Source of the DNA: Fistulifera solaris
Taxonomy: Eukaryota > Bacillariophyta > Bacillariophyceae > Naviculales > Stauroneidaceae
NCBI GenBank assembly: GCA_030295235.1
Contig: AP026127.1
Coordinates: forward strand, 994,501 to 1,058,500
Direction: 5' to 3'
Length of the DNA: 64,000 nucleotides
Within the stretch, counting starts at the first letter, position 1; each line of letters opens with the position of its first letter. A model generated the notes under the pieces. That model saw nothing but the letters and a program-made list of their open reading frames with translations, did no database searches and had not been told where the DNA came from. Position numbers and translations under genes: made by a program. Positions 1-10,817 of the stretch are shown one piece after another.

Positions 1-1322
1 TCGACGAGGCTACGCGACTGTGGATTGAAGATCTCAAAGTGTTTGCGACCAGTCAACCCAAGCAATCTCCCGGGGACTACATTCGCTTCAAGTGCGAAAT
101 CGATGTAGATCATCAAATGCGTCCGACGCAGGTTCTTCTGTTTTACGGCAAGAAAGTCAAGTCGCTGGCTTTAGCAGTCGAACGCGTCTTGTCCCTCCCG
201 GATGTTTGTCAAGATCGCAGTGTCGAGTTCTTGGGTTTGGCCGGTGGTACGAGCAAGAACCTGATTTTCTTGCCAGCGCAGCTTGAAAAGCTACTCACGT
301 TACATGCTACCCGCTCGTACATGTTCACTTGCTTTGATCTTTCCCCCCAGCAAGCCATTTTGCTCGCGCGACACAATCTGGAGGGTGTACGATTTTGTTC
401 GATCAGCGACAAAGGGGAAGCGTTGGTGAAGTATCTGGAACACAACAATGACAAACGCACTTTCGGAGCTTATATGCATCAGTTCAACAACGCGTGGAAC
501 AACATTGTCACGTTTCTGACTCGCGCTCCCTGTCCGATATTCGAGGAACTATTATTCGATCCATGTCACAATACAAATGCTGGTTGCAACGCTTTCATCG
601 TCCAGGCAAATGTCAAGTCGATTGCGATAACTCTCAGTCCCATTATTACTCGAACTCGAAAGGCGTCGTTCGAGCCGCTTCTTCATGCTCTGTACGACGG
701 CACGCTCGTGGCTCCCAAACTTCGAGTATGCTTTGACACACACGACCGCAACCAAGGTATATTCCTGGACTTTTACACGATTGCTGTGCAAGCGTTGTTC
801 GTTGCAATGTCTTCGAGAAAGTGTCAGCTGAAAGAGCTCCATTTGCAGCTGTCCGATGTGGCTGACGAACATACGTTGGATTTCATCGTCGAGAAATGCC
901 TAATGCCAATGCTTCAGCAAAACAAAAGCCTCGAAACGTTGGGTATCGATGTCCTTGATCAGCTCCTACTGAATACTATTGCCAATCATCCCCGTCTTCG
1001 AAACATTGTTCACGCTCCCTTTGAGGAGCCGACACTCCGCGAGTACGGATTCCTTCGAGAATGGTATCCACAGAATCCGTCCCATCACATTTGGTTCGAG
1101 CACATGACAACCATCTTACCCCATGAAGGACGCCGCGTCGTCACGGAATGTCCGGTGAAAGAATGGCGGAAGTTTGTGTTCTTTTGTCAATTCAAGCGTC
1201 TTCGACACGTCAACAACGAACGGGCCCGCTCCCATTTGCTGGTCACGGCTTTGGCAAATCATTCTGATGCTCCGCAACAGATCTATTTCCTGTTGCGTGG
1301 TAATCAAGACCTCTTGGCGTGA
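1..1322 (+). CDS. Tandem paralogue family member 1 (5' partial), LRR-like unknown
   Basis: The reading frame is open from base 3, and its first residues (DEATRLWIEDLKVF) align with residues about 40-55 of the complete paralogue at 3086, so the true start lies left of the window. The frame has no ATG near here; base 39 is GTG inside the gene. About 439 residues are visible, ending at TGA 1320-1322. The family shares blocks such as RTLG..., AWxNI, PxFEEL and, towards the C-terminus, leucine-spaced repeats (SLETLGID, HPRLRxI) that resemble degenerate leucine-rich repeats. No signal peptide or membrane span is visible in the part present. I do not recognise the family; a recognition or scaffold role would only be a guess from the repeat-like C-terminal half. 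Confidence 0.85.
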   Translation, partial: DEATRLWIEDLKVFATSQPKQSPGDYIRFKCEIDVDHQMRPTQVLLFYGKKVKSLALAVERVLSLPDVCQDRSVEFLGLAGGTSKNLIFLPAQLEKLLTLHATRSYMFTCFDLSPQQAILLARHNLEGVRFCSISDKGEALVKYLEHNNDKRTFGAYMHQFNNAWNNIVTFLTRAPCPIFEELLFDPCHNTNAGCNAFIVQANVKSIAITLSPIITRTRKASFEPLLHALYDGTLVAPKLRVCFDTHDRNQGIFLDFYTIAVQALFVAMSSRKCQLKELHLQLSDVADEHTLDFIVEKCLMPMLQQNKSLETLGIDVLDQLLLNTIANHPRLRNIVHAPFEEPTLREYGFLREWYPQNPSHHIWFEHMTTILPHEGRRVVTECPVKEWRKFVFFCQFKRLRHVNNERARSHLLVTALANHSDAPQQIYFLLRGNQDLLA

Positions 1323-3085
1323 TCCTGGAATATTCTGCGTGTGACTTGTTCGCCTGTAACTTCGACCTAGCAACTCATTCATAGTACACTCTCCCGACAT
1401 TCCGAAATCCCGAAATAATACTTTAGATGTAGCTGATGCTGGGCTTCGAAAAATCACGCGAGTTGCCTACATGTCGCCACATTCCCACTTGTCAAACGTC
1501 ATATGCCCAAAGAGCATGGCATGGGTCCTGTTTAATGTTATGTCGAGAAAATGCTAGACACACGCCACGCAGATGCAGTCAATAGAGTCTTCATTTCCGA
1601 CTTCAAACTCGTATGAGTTGACTATCGACACTCTTCTTGCACCGGACTAATGCATGCCGATCTACCGCGTGTCGAACCAATAGGCAGTCGAATAAAGTAG
1701 ATTGTGAGCGGACTTGGTGTCTCCGGTGTTTTCGCTGTGAAATGACAGGCTCCACTTAGATTTGCTGTGTTGCCGGCCATTGAGCTTGGCTGTTGTCGCG
1801 AACAATTGTTTGTCATCCGCATTTGCTCCTTTCTTCACTTGCTGACAAGAGTCATAATCATTCAGTCAGTCCACCGCGAAAATGTCGCAATTTTCTGTTT
1901 TAACCGGCAAGGTTTATTTGTATAAGATCCACATTTTCGTCGCATGTCGTTCCTATTTCGTCGGTTGATTTTTGCAGATGCACCAATCGGGCACCTTTCT
2001 GCTTCGACTTTAAAGATTGCTTTTTCAGTAAAACTGTGTTTCGAAGTCACCTATACTAGTTCAGTTAGCATTCTGTCTTTCATCGATTGTTGTACTTGAC
2101 TGGTGACAAGTATATTCCGATCGGAGCCGAATGACAAAATAACCGACAAGCGACATCAGCACATCAGTGAAATGCTGCAACTCGTCTATACAGTCAACTA
2201 GTTTAAAGCGATTACAATGGTTTCCGTCGTTTCGAAACAAAAACACTTCCTTTTGTCACTATCACCGACAATTAGGAGGTAAAAACGACAGAAACTGCGC
2301 AATACACTCGTAATCCTTCGCACGGCCTATGATTTCTTAAACAGAACCGGGAGGATTTCAATATTAATTGTCGAGCCATTGTAGCTCGAGCAGCTCGATC
2401 AAGACGATTAACTTTAGAGGAAATGGCTTATATTATGCAAAACTCATGATCTCCGTTGTTATTTTTTTTGTCGTCGGCATCGGCATCGGCACCGCATCGC
2501 TCATCGCTCATCGCATTTTTTTCTTTCTCGCTCGGTGACGACCTGATGCCTCGTGACAGAGGACCGAAAAGTAGTCTTGGTGACGTCCTACTTTCACTGT
2601 AAATGATAGTTCGATTGCCGCGAACGATAGACTATATCATAAAGTGTAGATGACCTTTTCTCGGACTAAACTCTACTGCAGTTAGTCACGAGACATGTTT
2701 GCTGCATTAACTACTGACTAATCGTTCGCCTAGTCTAGGTCTATGCTTTAAAAAACCATTTTCAAAAAATAATTTTAACTTTATTTCTACCTTTGGAAGG
2801 ATTCTCAGAACCCGATTTTTGGTTCTAATGAGTTTGAGAGCCTTACTAGGTCGAGCTAGAGACTAAACTCAATCCTTGCCGTTCAAGCATTTAATCCATA
2901 TCGCTATTGCGCTTTCGCCCACCAAAAACAAGGTCATTCGTTTTGCGACAAAACCCTTTGCGGTCATCACGATGCGGTTGCATGCATCGACGCATCGGTG
3001 ATCGTTCTCTTCCCGTGAAGCAATAATACGCAAGGTGCTTCCTCGATACACTCATAATCGCGTTTCGCGGAGCACAATACAAAGA
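1323..3085. other. Intergenic spacer, no gene seen
   Basis: About 1.76 kb between two tandem paralogues. Only short, non-conserved ORFs occur. A small run of GCATCG/CTCATCG-type direct repeats lies at about 2474-2515. I see no RNA gene. Confidence 0.6.
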
Positions 3086-4549
3086 ATGCCCTATTCAATC
3101 AAGCGCCTTCGCATCAAAGGTGATTTCTGTCTGTTTAATCTGCAGAATGTCGATAGTTTCGATGTCTTTGTGAGCGAAGTCAACAAGGCTTCGCGACTGT
3201 GGATCGATGACCTAAAAGTTTTTGTGAGAAGTGAGGATATACCCGCTCCTGATGGCTACATTAGAGTGAAATGCGAAATAGATCCTTACTATAGATTTGA
3301 TGAATCATCGCAGCTTGTGACATTCTACGGAAAAGATTTGGCTGCTTTGAGAACCACGATCATGACTGTTTTTAGTCTTCCGGATTCGCGAGAAGATCGA
3401 GTCATTAGGTTGCTGGGAATAACAGAAGAAGGCAGTTGTACGGACCTCATTCTTTCCCCGGAACAGCTGCAGACCCTTCTTTGCTCGCACGAGTCCCGCT
3501 CGTATAAGTTTCAACAATTCAACCTCTCAGCAGAGCAATCTGTTGTGCTAGCGAAGGAGACTGACCTGAATGGCCTCTGGTATTGCCCATTGCAGGATGA
3601 AGGTCTGGCGCTATTGAATTATGTGCAGCATCACAATGAAAGAAGAACCCTGGGTGAGTTTTGTAGTCAATTTGGTTCTGAAAAAACTTGGGAGAACATT
3701 ATCACATTCTTGGGCCAATCTCCATACCCAGTTTTCGAGGAACTTGTAATTGATCAGCACAATATTTATCACCGTGATTCGCATGTGAACGCTCGTCATG
3801 TTCGGGCGAACGTCAAGTCGTTGACGATTATGGTTGATCCTTATCTATTTCGTCATAGTGACGAATGTGAGCCGATTGTCGAGGCCCTGCGCGATGGAAG
3901 TTTTGTACCGCCCAAACTATGTTTGTGTTTTGATACACACGATCCTGTTCTGGATGAAGTTATCGAAGTGTATGAGACTGTACTAGAGGAACTGTTTGGT
4001 GCCATGTCGTCGAGTGGATGCCAATTGAAAGAGCTGCACATGCAGATAGAATTGGCCAAGCTTACTAGTACCGTTAGCGTCTTTGAACAGCACTTAATCG
4101 ATATGCTGGAAGAGAATACGAGCCTAGAGACGCTTACCATCGATAGCACCGCTGGTCCTTTACAATTTTCAGCAATGAGGGTCTTGGAAAGTGCGGAAAA
4201 GCATCCGCGTCTTCGAAAAATAGTTTTCTTGCCTCCTTATGGTCGTGAACCGCCGCCGATTGGTCAGTCCGGACAATTTCAGATGTGGCATCGCACGAAT
4301 CTTTCGCATTCTATTCAATTTGCTGATTCGTGCAAGATAAGACGCCAAGAAGGTTGCCGTGTCGTCACCAAGTTTGAGGTTGAGAAATGGCAGGATTTCG
4401 TCTTTTGTGATCGATTTGAGCTTTTACGCCAAGTGGAGGACGAAAATGTTCGCTGCCATTTGCTTGTAGAAGCTTTGGCGGATCATTCTAGTAACCCCCA
4501 GCGTGTCTATTCTCTATTGTCAAGAAATCAGGACACATTTGTAAAGTGA
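3086..4549 (+). CDS. Tandem paralogue family member 2, LRR-like unknown
   Basis: Complete 487-aa member of the tandem family. The frame is open further upstream to a GTG at 3035, but the ATG at 3086 gives an N-terminus (MPYSIKRLRIKGD) that lines up with that of the paralogue at 4895 (MSHSSKRRKTKDS), so 3086 is chosen. After a basic start come conserved blocks RLWIDDLKVFV, DGYIRVKCEID, FYGKDLAAL, LSPEQLQ and YPVFEELV, then leucine-spaced LRR-like segments (SLETLTIDS, HPRLRKIVFLPP), and a conserved C-terminus ending in a SHLLVxALADHS-like block. The product is likely soluble and its function is unknown. It sits in a same-strand tandem array with members at 1, 4895 and 6701, spaced about 0.35-1.8 kb apart. 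Confidence 0.85.
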   Translation: MPYSIKRLRIKGDFCLFNLQNVDSFDVFVSEVNKASRLWIDDLKVFVRSEDIPAPDGYIRVKCEIDPYYRFDESSQLVTFYGKDLAALRTTIMTVFSLPDSREDRVIRLLGITEEGSCTDLILSPEQLQTLLCSHESRSYKFQQFNLSAEQSVVLAKETDLNGLWYCPLQDEGLALLNYVQHHNERRTLGEFCSQFGSEKTWENIITFLGQSPYPVFEELVIDQHNIYHRDSHVNARHVRANVKSLTIMVDPYLFRHSDECEPIVEALRDGSFVPPKLCLCFDTHDPVLDEVIEVYETVLEELFGAMSSSGCQLKELHMQIELAKLTSTVSVFEQHLIDMLEENTSLETLTIDSTAGPLQFSAMRVLESAEKHPRLRKIVFLPPYGREPPPIGQSGQFQMWHRTNLSHSIQFADSCKIRRQEGCRVVTKFEVEKWQDFVFCDRFELLRQVEDENVRCHLLVEALADHSSNPQRVYSLLSRNQDTFVK

Positions 4550-4894
4550 ATAAATAAAGCAGGACCCGCAATGAATTCATGCAACTTATTCAACCTGGCA
4601 AAATGGGACGATTGAACTAGAGAACTATCCGCGGCTTTTACTCGCAAGGTTGATTTCTTCAACGACTCAAGTCGGAACCATCACGACAGGTTTTCTTCTG
4701 CACTCCGGATATGTTTCGAGAACTCCAATTCTGTACGTTTTCGATTACGGTCAATAAACCTGATATTCTTAATTATCGGTTCTCATGACGCGTTCATCTT
4801 CGTAGTCTTCGTAATTGAAAAGCAATGTAGCCGCTTGATAAAATCATAAGCATTTTGCTGATTCGAAACGGAAGCGAACTAACGTTACAATACC

Positions 4895-6309
4895 ATGTCC
4901 CATTCAAGTAAGCGTCGCAAAACGAAAGACAGCTCTTCGTTGATCGATCTGGAGCGTGTCGAGAGTCTCGATATGCTTCTGGGCGAGATAAAGCAAGACG
5001 AACAGATCTGGATTGAAAATTTTGATGTTTTCGTAACGACCGACAACACAGCATCACATGAGGATTACATCCACTTGAACTGCGATGTTGATTCCAACAC
5101 AGACTCATCAGTACTGCTAACGTTTTACAGCAAAACTCTATTGTCGTTGACGTCGACGGTAGAGGAGGTCTTATCTCTCCCTGATTTACGCCAGCAGCGA
5201 AACATCGGATTTTTGGGATCAATGGGCGAAACGTATGAGGACTTGATTTTCACGCCAGAACAACTAGAAAAAATCTTTTCGGCTCGAGAGACACGCACAT
5301 ACTCGTTCTGGTACCTCAATCTGTCTCCTGAGCAATCTGTCGTGCTTGCCGCAAAAACCAAGCTGGAGGCCATCTGGTTTTGTTCTATAAGAGACAAGGG
5401 TCTAGCACTGATAGATTGGTTAGAACACCATAATGAAGGAAGAACGCTAGGATCGTTCTCATGTCAATTTTACAATGCATGGGAGAACATCCTCGAGTTC
5501 TTGTGCCGTTCGATGTACCCTGTCTTTGATCAGATTGTCTTGGACCAGTTTCACCGGTATAGCAATATGTCTTTGACGTATGAACTCCTTGTCAGCGCAA
5601 ATGTCGGGTCGATTCTTGAGCTAATAAACCCCTATAGTTTTGTGGGCGACGACTGCAAAATATTGATTCAAAGCCTTGAAAATGGTACGCTTCGCTGTCC
5701 CAAGCTCGAATTGTGTTTCGATGCGGAAAGCTCTGAATTAGATCAGAAGCTCGACTTTTTGAAGTTGGGTTTAAGCGGTACGCTCATGCCATGTCTTCGC
5801 CCAAATGCACGTTGAAGGAACTTCATTTACAGATGGAAACGGTACGGCTCAGTGATTCGGCGGTTGTGTTCGAAAGTTACTTAGTAGCGATGCTACATGA
5901 AAACCAGAGTCTTAGCACTTTGGGAATCGACAGCCTCGTAGAACCATTGGGCTTCCCTGCAATGGGGATACTGAATGCAGCAACAGAGCATCCCAAACTC
6001 CGAACGCTGAAATTCATCTCCCCTGCCACCCTCGACCCACCAAACCCTGAAAGTTCAGAACCGTTTCAAGTGTGGGTTCGAGAAAATCTTTACCATTCTG
6101 TTCGCTTCCACAACTCGCACTTCGACACAAAGTACAACAAAGACCAATGGCAGGACTGCATCTTTTTCAGTCGATGTAGTCTTCTTCACAACGTACCGGA
6201 CGAACGGATACGTTCATACCTGCTTGTCGCTTTACTTGCAAATCAGCAACACTCTGTGCATCGAGTTCGTTTCCTTCTGTCATGGAATCGCGACGTGTTT
6301 ACGAAGTAA
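4895..6309 (+). CDS. Tandem paralogue family member 3, one apparent frameshift
   Basis: The ATG at 4895 opens a frame matching members 2 and 4 for about 300 residues. It then loses register at about 5765-5790, and the match resumes in the next frame at MSSPKCTLKELHLQ and runs to TAA at 6309. Compared with members 1, 2 and 4, one base is missing in this interval; the span (1415 nt) plus one is exactly 472 codons. Either the copy is a very recent pseudogene or the base was lost in assembly, which I favour because similar single-base losses recur in unrelated genes of this window. The rest of the sequence is as well conserved as its intact neighbours. Confidence 0.75.
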
Positions 6310-6700
6310 ATGCAAAGGATGAAAACTTAACGAAGTGTTACGCGTCGTCCCGTACTCCAGGTACATCATAGAAATTGACCGTGCAGTGCACTCTTTAAAT
6401 GTTGCAACGTTGTATGGTGAAAACCATGAGGTTACATTCCAATCGCCTAGTGTGGAAAACGCATGCCATTCCGAGCGTATGTTGCACTTCAAGATTCTTC
6501 CGTTCGGAAGGATGATTTTCAAGTGTTCGCAAAAGGCGTTGAATCTTTCTGAAGGAATCATTCCGGAAACAAAGAACTCTGTTGTGGTGACGGTTCTCAT
6601 CTTTGTTTACTTTCCAAAAACATGGTTGAGGCTTTGAAAATGTTCTTTTGAGCCATCCTTCAACGCTAATTATTCTAAAAGAGAAAAGAACACAATTTTC

Positions 6701-8125
6701 ATGATGCTGCAATTCGGGACGAGTTTTATGTTGCCGTGCGATGATTGTTTAGTTGACTTGGAATCAGTTCAAACTTTTGACGCGTTCATTAGTGCGGTCA
6801 ACAAAACAAATCGATTGTGGATCAGAGACGTCAACGTGTTTATCACAACTCACAATTGCTCATCTTATGATGGATACATCCAATTTAAATGCAATATAGA
6901 TTCTGACAAGCATTTGACACCATCGCATACCATAAGGTTTTGCGGCAAGGACGTGACATCGCTAACTTCCATCATCGAAAGTATCTTGTGTCTTCCTGAC
7001 ATGAAGTTAGAACGTTCCATTGCATTTTCAGGTGCCAGTGAGGACTACGAGGACTTGATCCTTACACCGGAGCAGTTGCACCGCATTTTCGATGCACATG
7101 AATCCCGTTCATACTCATTCTGGTATCTCAATCTTTCTCCTGAGCAATCAGTCGTCCTTGCAGCCAAAACGAATATGGAGGGTATTTGGTTTTGTTCACT
7201 AAGCGACAAGGGTCAGGCTTTGGTGCACTGGCTTGAAAATCATAATGAACAAAGAACGCTAGGGTCGTTCTCGTGTCAGTATTATGGTGCCTGGGAGAAT
7301 ATTCTCGAATTTACATGCCGCTCGTCGTACCCAGTCTTCAACCAGATCGTGTACGACCAGTTCTATGTAATCAACAGCGATCCGTACCGATATTCACTTC
7401 TTGTCAACGCAAATGTCAATTCGATATCGGTCTTAGTGAACCCCTATAGTTTTGCGAACGGAGAATGCGACGTACTTCTTCATGCTCTTGGCAACGGAAC
7501 TATGGTATCCCCCAAAATAGAGTTTGACTTTGATGCGGACAGCTCCGAACTCGACGAGAGACTCGAGCTGTTCGAGATTGGCCTTCACGCCCTGTTTGCA
7601 GCAATTTCTTTGCCTGGATGCACCTTGAAAGAACTCGATTTGAAAATGGAAACGGTTCGGCTCAGCAGGTCTGCAATTGTTTTTGAAGAGCACATTATCG
7701 ACATGTTGCAACAGAACAAACACCTGGAGACGTTGGGTCTCAACTGCACCGTAGCACCGTTGCAATTTCCCGCAATGGGAATCATGAATGCCGCGGCGCA
7801 GCATCCGTGTCTTAGGAAACTGATATTCATTCCTCCACCCCATTTGGAGCCGCCCGCAGTGGAATCCTTTTCACCCTTTCCAGTGTGGATTCAGAGCCAC
7901 CTGGACCATTGTATTCAATTCCATGATTGGGGACGCAACAGCGTCAAACAGCAAACGGAAAAGTGGCAGAATTATGTCTTTCTCAGTCGCTTCGCGCTCT
8001 TGCAACAGGTCAACGACGAACGGATCAGGTCTCATTTACTGGTCATGGCCTTGTCAAATCATTCATCTGCGCCGCAGAATGTCTATTTTCTCTTGTCTTG
8101 GAATGTAGATGCTTTTGCAAAGTAA
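6701..8125 (+). CDS. Tandem paralogue family member 4, LRR-like unknown
   Basis: Complete 474-aa member starting at the first ATG (6701; a second ATG follows directly) and ending at TAA 8123-8125. The N-terminal 20 residues differ from members 2 and 3 and lack their basic stretch, so the exact start is less certain. The body is closest to member 3: both share the block SFWYLNLSPEQSVVLAAKT and RTLGSFSCQ. That closeness suggests members 3 and 4 are the youngest duplicates of the array. The gene is convergent with the minus-strand gene ending at 8149, with a gap of only 23 bp. The function is not recognised. Confidence 0.85.
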   Translation: MMLQFGTSFMLPCDDCLVDLESVQTFDAFISAVNKTNRLWIRDVNVFITTHNCSSYDGYIQFKCNIDSDKHLTPSHTIRFCGKDVTSLTSIIESILCLPDMKLERSIAFSGASEDYEDLILTPEQLHRIFDAHESRSYSFWYLNLSPEQSVVLAAKTNMEGIWFCSLSDKGQALVHWLENHNEQRTLGSFSCQYYGAWENILEFTCRSSYPVFNQIVYDQFYVINSDPYRYSLLVNANVNSISVLVNPYSFANGECDVLLHALGNGTMVSPKIEFDFDADSSELDERLELFEIGLHALFAAISLPGCTLKELDLKMETVRLSRSAIVFEEHIIDMLQQNKHLETLGLNCTVAPLQFPAMGIMNAAAQHPCLRKLIFIPPPHLEPPAVESFSPFPVWIQSHLDHCIQFHDWGRNSVKQQTEKWQNYVFLSRFALLQQVNDERIRSHLLVMALSNHSSAPQNVYFLLSWNVDAFAK

Positions 8126-8148
8126 ACTAAAACACTGCCGTGTCTCAA

Positions 8149-8742
8149 CTACTGCTTTCGTGATATCGACGTTGTTGATGTCGAAGAGCTCATATAAAGT
8201 AAATGCTGTCGAGCGCCCGATAATAGCAATCGTTTTGAATACCACATGTGAGCCGGATAAAGGAACCGAATGATGGCATCGGGCTCTTTCGTCAAAGTCC
8301 CGAACTGATAGGTGATATCTTGATCGTTCGGTGAAATTGCCAACCAAGTCAAAAACGGACCGCTGTCCAGAATAAGTTCGTTTCTAGTGACAAGCGAGTC
8401 TTCGCTTTGCTTTTCTTCCACGACGCGGAAAAATCCCGAGCCGAATGACGCTGGCTTGGCATCGGGAGGAGGAGCACCGGACCGCTGATCTTTGAAATTC
8501 ATGCACCAACGAATTGAACGTAACAGCAATGACTCCAATCGGAAAGCTTTGCTCTGAAAGAAACACGTAGCCCAGCGTTGTGCCGAGAAAATGTCGTTGG
8601 AACTCATCTGCTGCGTTGTAGAAGAAGGGGCAGTGACACGCAACGCCAGGCAATCATGGATTGATCGAGGGTGACGCTGCGAATGAAGCGCCAAAAGTGA
8701 ATCCTTCGGCGCTGTGCATGCTACTATCTTGGATAATTTCAT
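8149..8742 (-). CDS. Unknown 197-aa protein
   Basis: Read from ATG at 8742 to TAG at 8149 (197 aa). The frame stays open upstream to a GTG at 8910, but that stretch would run into the 34-bp tandem repeat, so the ATG (MKLSKIVACT) is preferred. The middle and C-terminal parts look like a real folded protein (GSGFFRVVEE, LILDSGPFLTWLAIS, TYQFGTLTKEPDA, PAHMWYSKRLL). The last block faintly recalls the DUF1990/SRPBCC-type tail, but I cannot assign it. It has no membrane span and no clear targeting signal. The repeat array at 8901-9119 lies about 160 bp upstream and may be part of its promoter. Confidence 0.6.
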   Translation of the reverse strand: MKLSKIVACTAPKDSLLALHSQRHPRSIHDCLALRVTAPSSTTQQMSSNDIFSAQRWATCFFQSKAFRLESLLLRSIRWCMNFKDQRSGAPPPDAKPASFGSGFFRVVEEKQSEDSLVTRNELILDSGPFLTWLAISPNDQDITYQFGTLTKEPDAIIRFLYPAHMWYSKRLLLSGARQHLLYMSSSTSTTSISRKQ

Positions 8743-8900
8743 TTTAATAGATGAATGATGTGTAGTATGAATGAGGAGGTGAGTGGAAGAGGGGAAAGAA
8801 TGTACTCGGTAACAAATATCAGTCGATGCAACCGTTCGAATGAAAACACGAGACGCATTCGATCTTTTTTGTCGAGAGGACGGCGAAAGTTGGGCGTGTG

Positions 8901-9119
8901 GTATTTTCACGTATCCAGAAAATGTGGGGGTTTGGTATTTTCACGTGTCCAGAAAATGTGGGGACGTTGTATTTTCACTCATCCAGAAAATGTGGGGGAG
9001 CGGTATTTTCAAGTGTCCAGAAAATGTGGGCGTGTGAGGTTTTCACGTACCCAGAAAATGCGAAGGGGTGGTATTTCCAAGTGTCCAGAAAATGTGGGGA
9101 CGTGGTGTTTTCGGGGAGG
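8901..9119. repeat. 34-bp tandem repeat, six copies plus a partial
   Basis: Units start at 8901, 8935, 8969, 9003, 9037 and 9071 with an exact 34-bp period, and a partial copy follows from 9105. The consensus contains GTATTTTCACGTGTCCAG followed by AAAATGTGGGG. Within each unit ATTTTC and GAAAAT form a short inverted repeat around an ACGT-type core (a full CACGTG in copy 2). As 34 is not a multiple of 3, all three forward frames look open here, but this is not coding. It lies upstream of the minus-strand gene at 8149-8742. Confidence 0.9.
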
Positions 9120-9865
9120 TGGGGTTTACACGAACAATTATTCTTCTTCCGCCTCTCACAACAGGCGCCTGCCACAATCAGGCATCGTAAATCGCAAACG
9201 TACTTAATCGCTCGAATGAAAACATGCGGAATAGCATAGTCGATTTTTTGTTTACTTCGTCTCGTGTTATTTCCTCGCTTCGAATACGGAGTACTCCACG
9301 CCGTATTTTTTCTAGGTTAAGTTATAACGGAGTATGTTGGATCTCATCTGTTGTCTTCCGTAGTTTTCTACTATATTTTTCGAATGTAGACGGCCTTTTT
9401 CCTAACCCTTACACGACTGCAAAAATTTTGTGTCATGAGTACCATGTATTTTTGTAAAACTTTATCGGCTGCTAGTTTCCCAAGATGAAATTCAAGCACG
9501 TTGAGCTACAGCTGCTTCATCAATACAAGTGTTTCTTCATTGGCACTCTCATTTCCCACTGGTTTGTCTGCAACGACAAGCGGTGCGGATTTGTAGATCC
9601 ACAGTTACCATAGCTCCAATTTGCTGTCCGTTTTTCGCCACGACTGCATTTCGGTCATGAATGATGATGATGATGCATCTTGCATCTCGTATCTCGTCAT
9701 TTTTTCGCATTTTTTTGCATATCTTCGACCTTCGATAAATACCATAAAAGCTTTATCTTCCTTGCGGAAACCCTCACGAGACAAACTTAAAAAGGACGAA
9801 CCTGTATTAGCCGCCACTGCATGGTTGTACGCTGCCAGGCAAAACGAATAAATCATCGAAAGCTG
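9120..9865. other. Intergenic spacer
   Basis: About 750 bp between the tandem repeat and the UPF0126 gene. It holds short overlapping ORFs only and a GATGATGATGATGCATCTTG-type low-complexity stretch near 9660. No convincing gene. Confidence 0.5.
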
Positions 9866-10762
9866 ATGAAACATCTTTCATGGACGACAATACTGTCTTG
9901 TGCTCTCATTGAGGCACGATCCTTGCACACAATCCAATCTCTGTCATCGAGATCTGCTCGGCTCAAATTGATCGATAAACAAAATAGTCTACTCGCAAAA
10001 ACGACATCACTCAGTGATCGACCGGCATTGTCACAACTCCGTGGTGGTGATAGTACAACAGGCTACAGTCAAAACACACAACTTGTGCTCAATGCACTGG
10101 AAGTATTCGGAACGAGTGTCTTTGCTTTCTCCGGTGCCGTGACGGCGGGGAAAGCGGGAATGGACTTGTTGGGGATGATGATTGTGTCGATGCTGACCGC
10201 GACCGGAGGTGGTACCGTCCGTGACTTGTTGTTGGGGGCGACACCCGTGTTTTGGATGCAACAACCAATCTTTTCTTTCCCTTTGTTTGTTCACTACGCT
10301 ACTCACCTATGTTGTATGGCCGAGACTGGAACAAAACTGGGGATGGAAGGATTGCGACAAGGCGATATGTGTAGCGGATGCGATTGGCTTAGCCGCCTTT
10401 GTCGTCATTACAACGGAAAAGGGAAACGTCTATAATCTACCACCCTTTACTGGATCGTGATTGGTTTTATTTCATGTACGTTCGGTGGTATCCTTCGGGA
10501 TATTTTGTGTGCTCGACCCGCACGTGTCTTGTACCCGAATCGAACACTTTATGCGACGCCGGTCTTGCTGGGGAGCGCTGTTTATACCCTTTGCAAAACT
10601 AGTAGGCTCGCTCATCTCTTAAGTAATGATCAGACAGCAGCTCTGACGTTCTGTACAACCTTAGTGTCACGACTGTGGGCATTTGACAACCCAATCCGAT
10701 TGCCTCATTGGAAGTCCTACAAAAGGAAATGGAAACGCAACATGCAAAAGAACACTAGTTGA
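9866..10762 (+). CDS. UPF0126 (YadS/TRIC-like) membrane protein, two apparent indels
   Basis: The product matches the UPF0126 family: two copies of a three-helix module, each with a GGGxxRD motif. The first (GTSVFAFSGAVTAGKAGMD then GGGTVRDLLLGATPVFW) and the second (ADAIGLAAFVV then GGILRDILC and LYATPVLLGSAVY) are both visible. Bacterial members are small-solute or cation channels; the diatom substrate is unknown. ATG 9866 is preferred over 9821 because it begins a signal-peptide-like segment (MKHLSWTTILSCALIEA). The match changes frame at the T-run 10271-10274 (one T too many) and changes back at the T-run 10446-10448 (one T too few). The two cancel, giving 298 aa overall, and no other lesion is seen, so assembly error is the simplest reading. 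Confidence 0.75.
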
Positions 10763-10817
10763 TCGTTGCATCATAAACGACTTTGACAATCTTTTATAAG
10801 TTGAGTAATTTAGCATT

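Noticed and set aside
39-1322. Gene start at base 39
   Set aside because: Base 39 is GTG inside a frame open to the window edge; the paralogues show ~40 residues upstream.
3035-3085. Start of tandem member 2 at 3035
   Set aside because: GTG start; the ATG at 3086 matches the N-terminus of the paralogue at 4895.
8743-8910. N-terminal extension of the 8149-8742 gene
   Set aside because: Opens with GTG and runs into the tandem repeat.
8901-9119. CRISPR array
   Set aside because: Repeats are directly adjacent with no unique spacers, and the genome is eukaryotic.
8755-9239. Three overlapping forward ORFs with Cys-rich repeats (SRKCGxx-type)
   Set aside because: They are one 34-bp tandem repeat read in three frames; 34 is not a multiple of 3.
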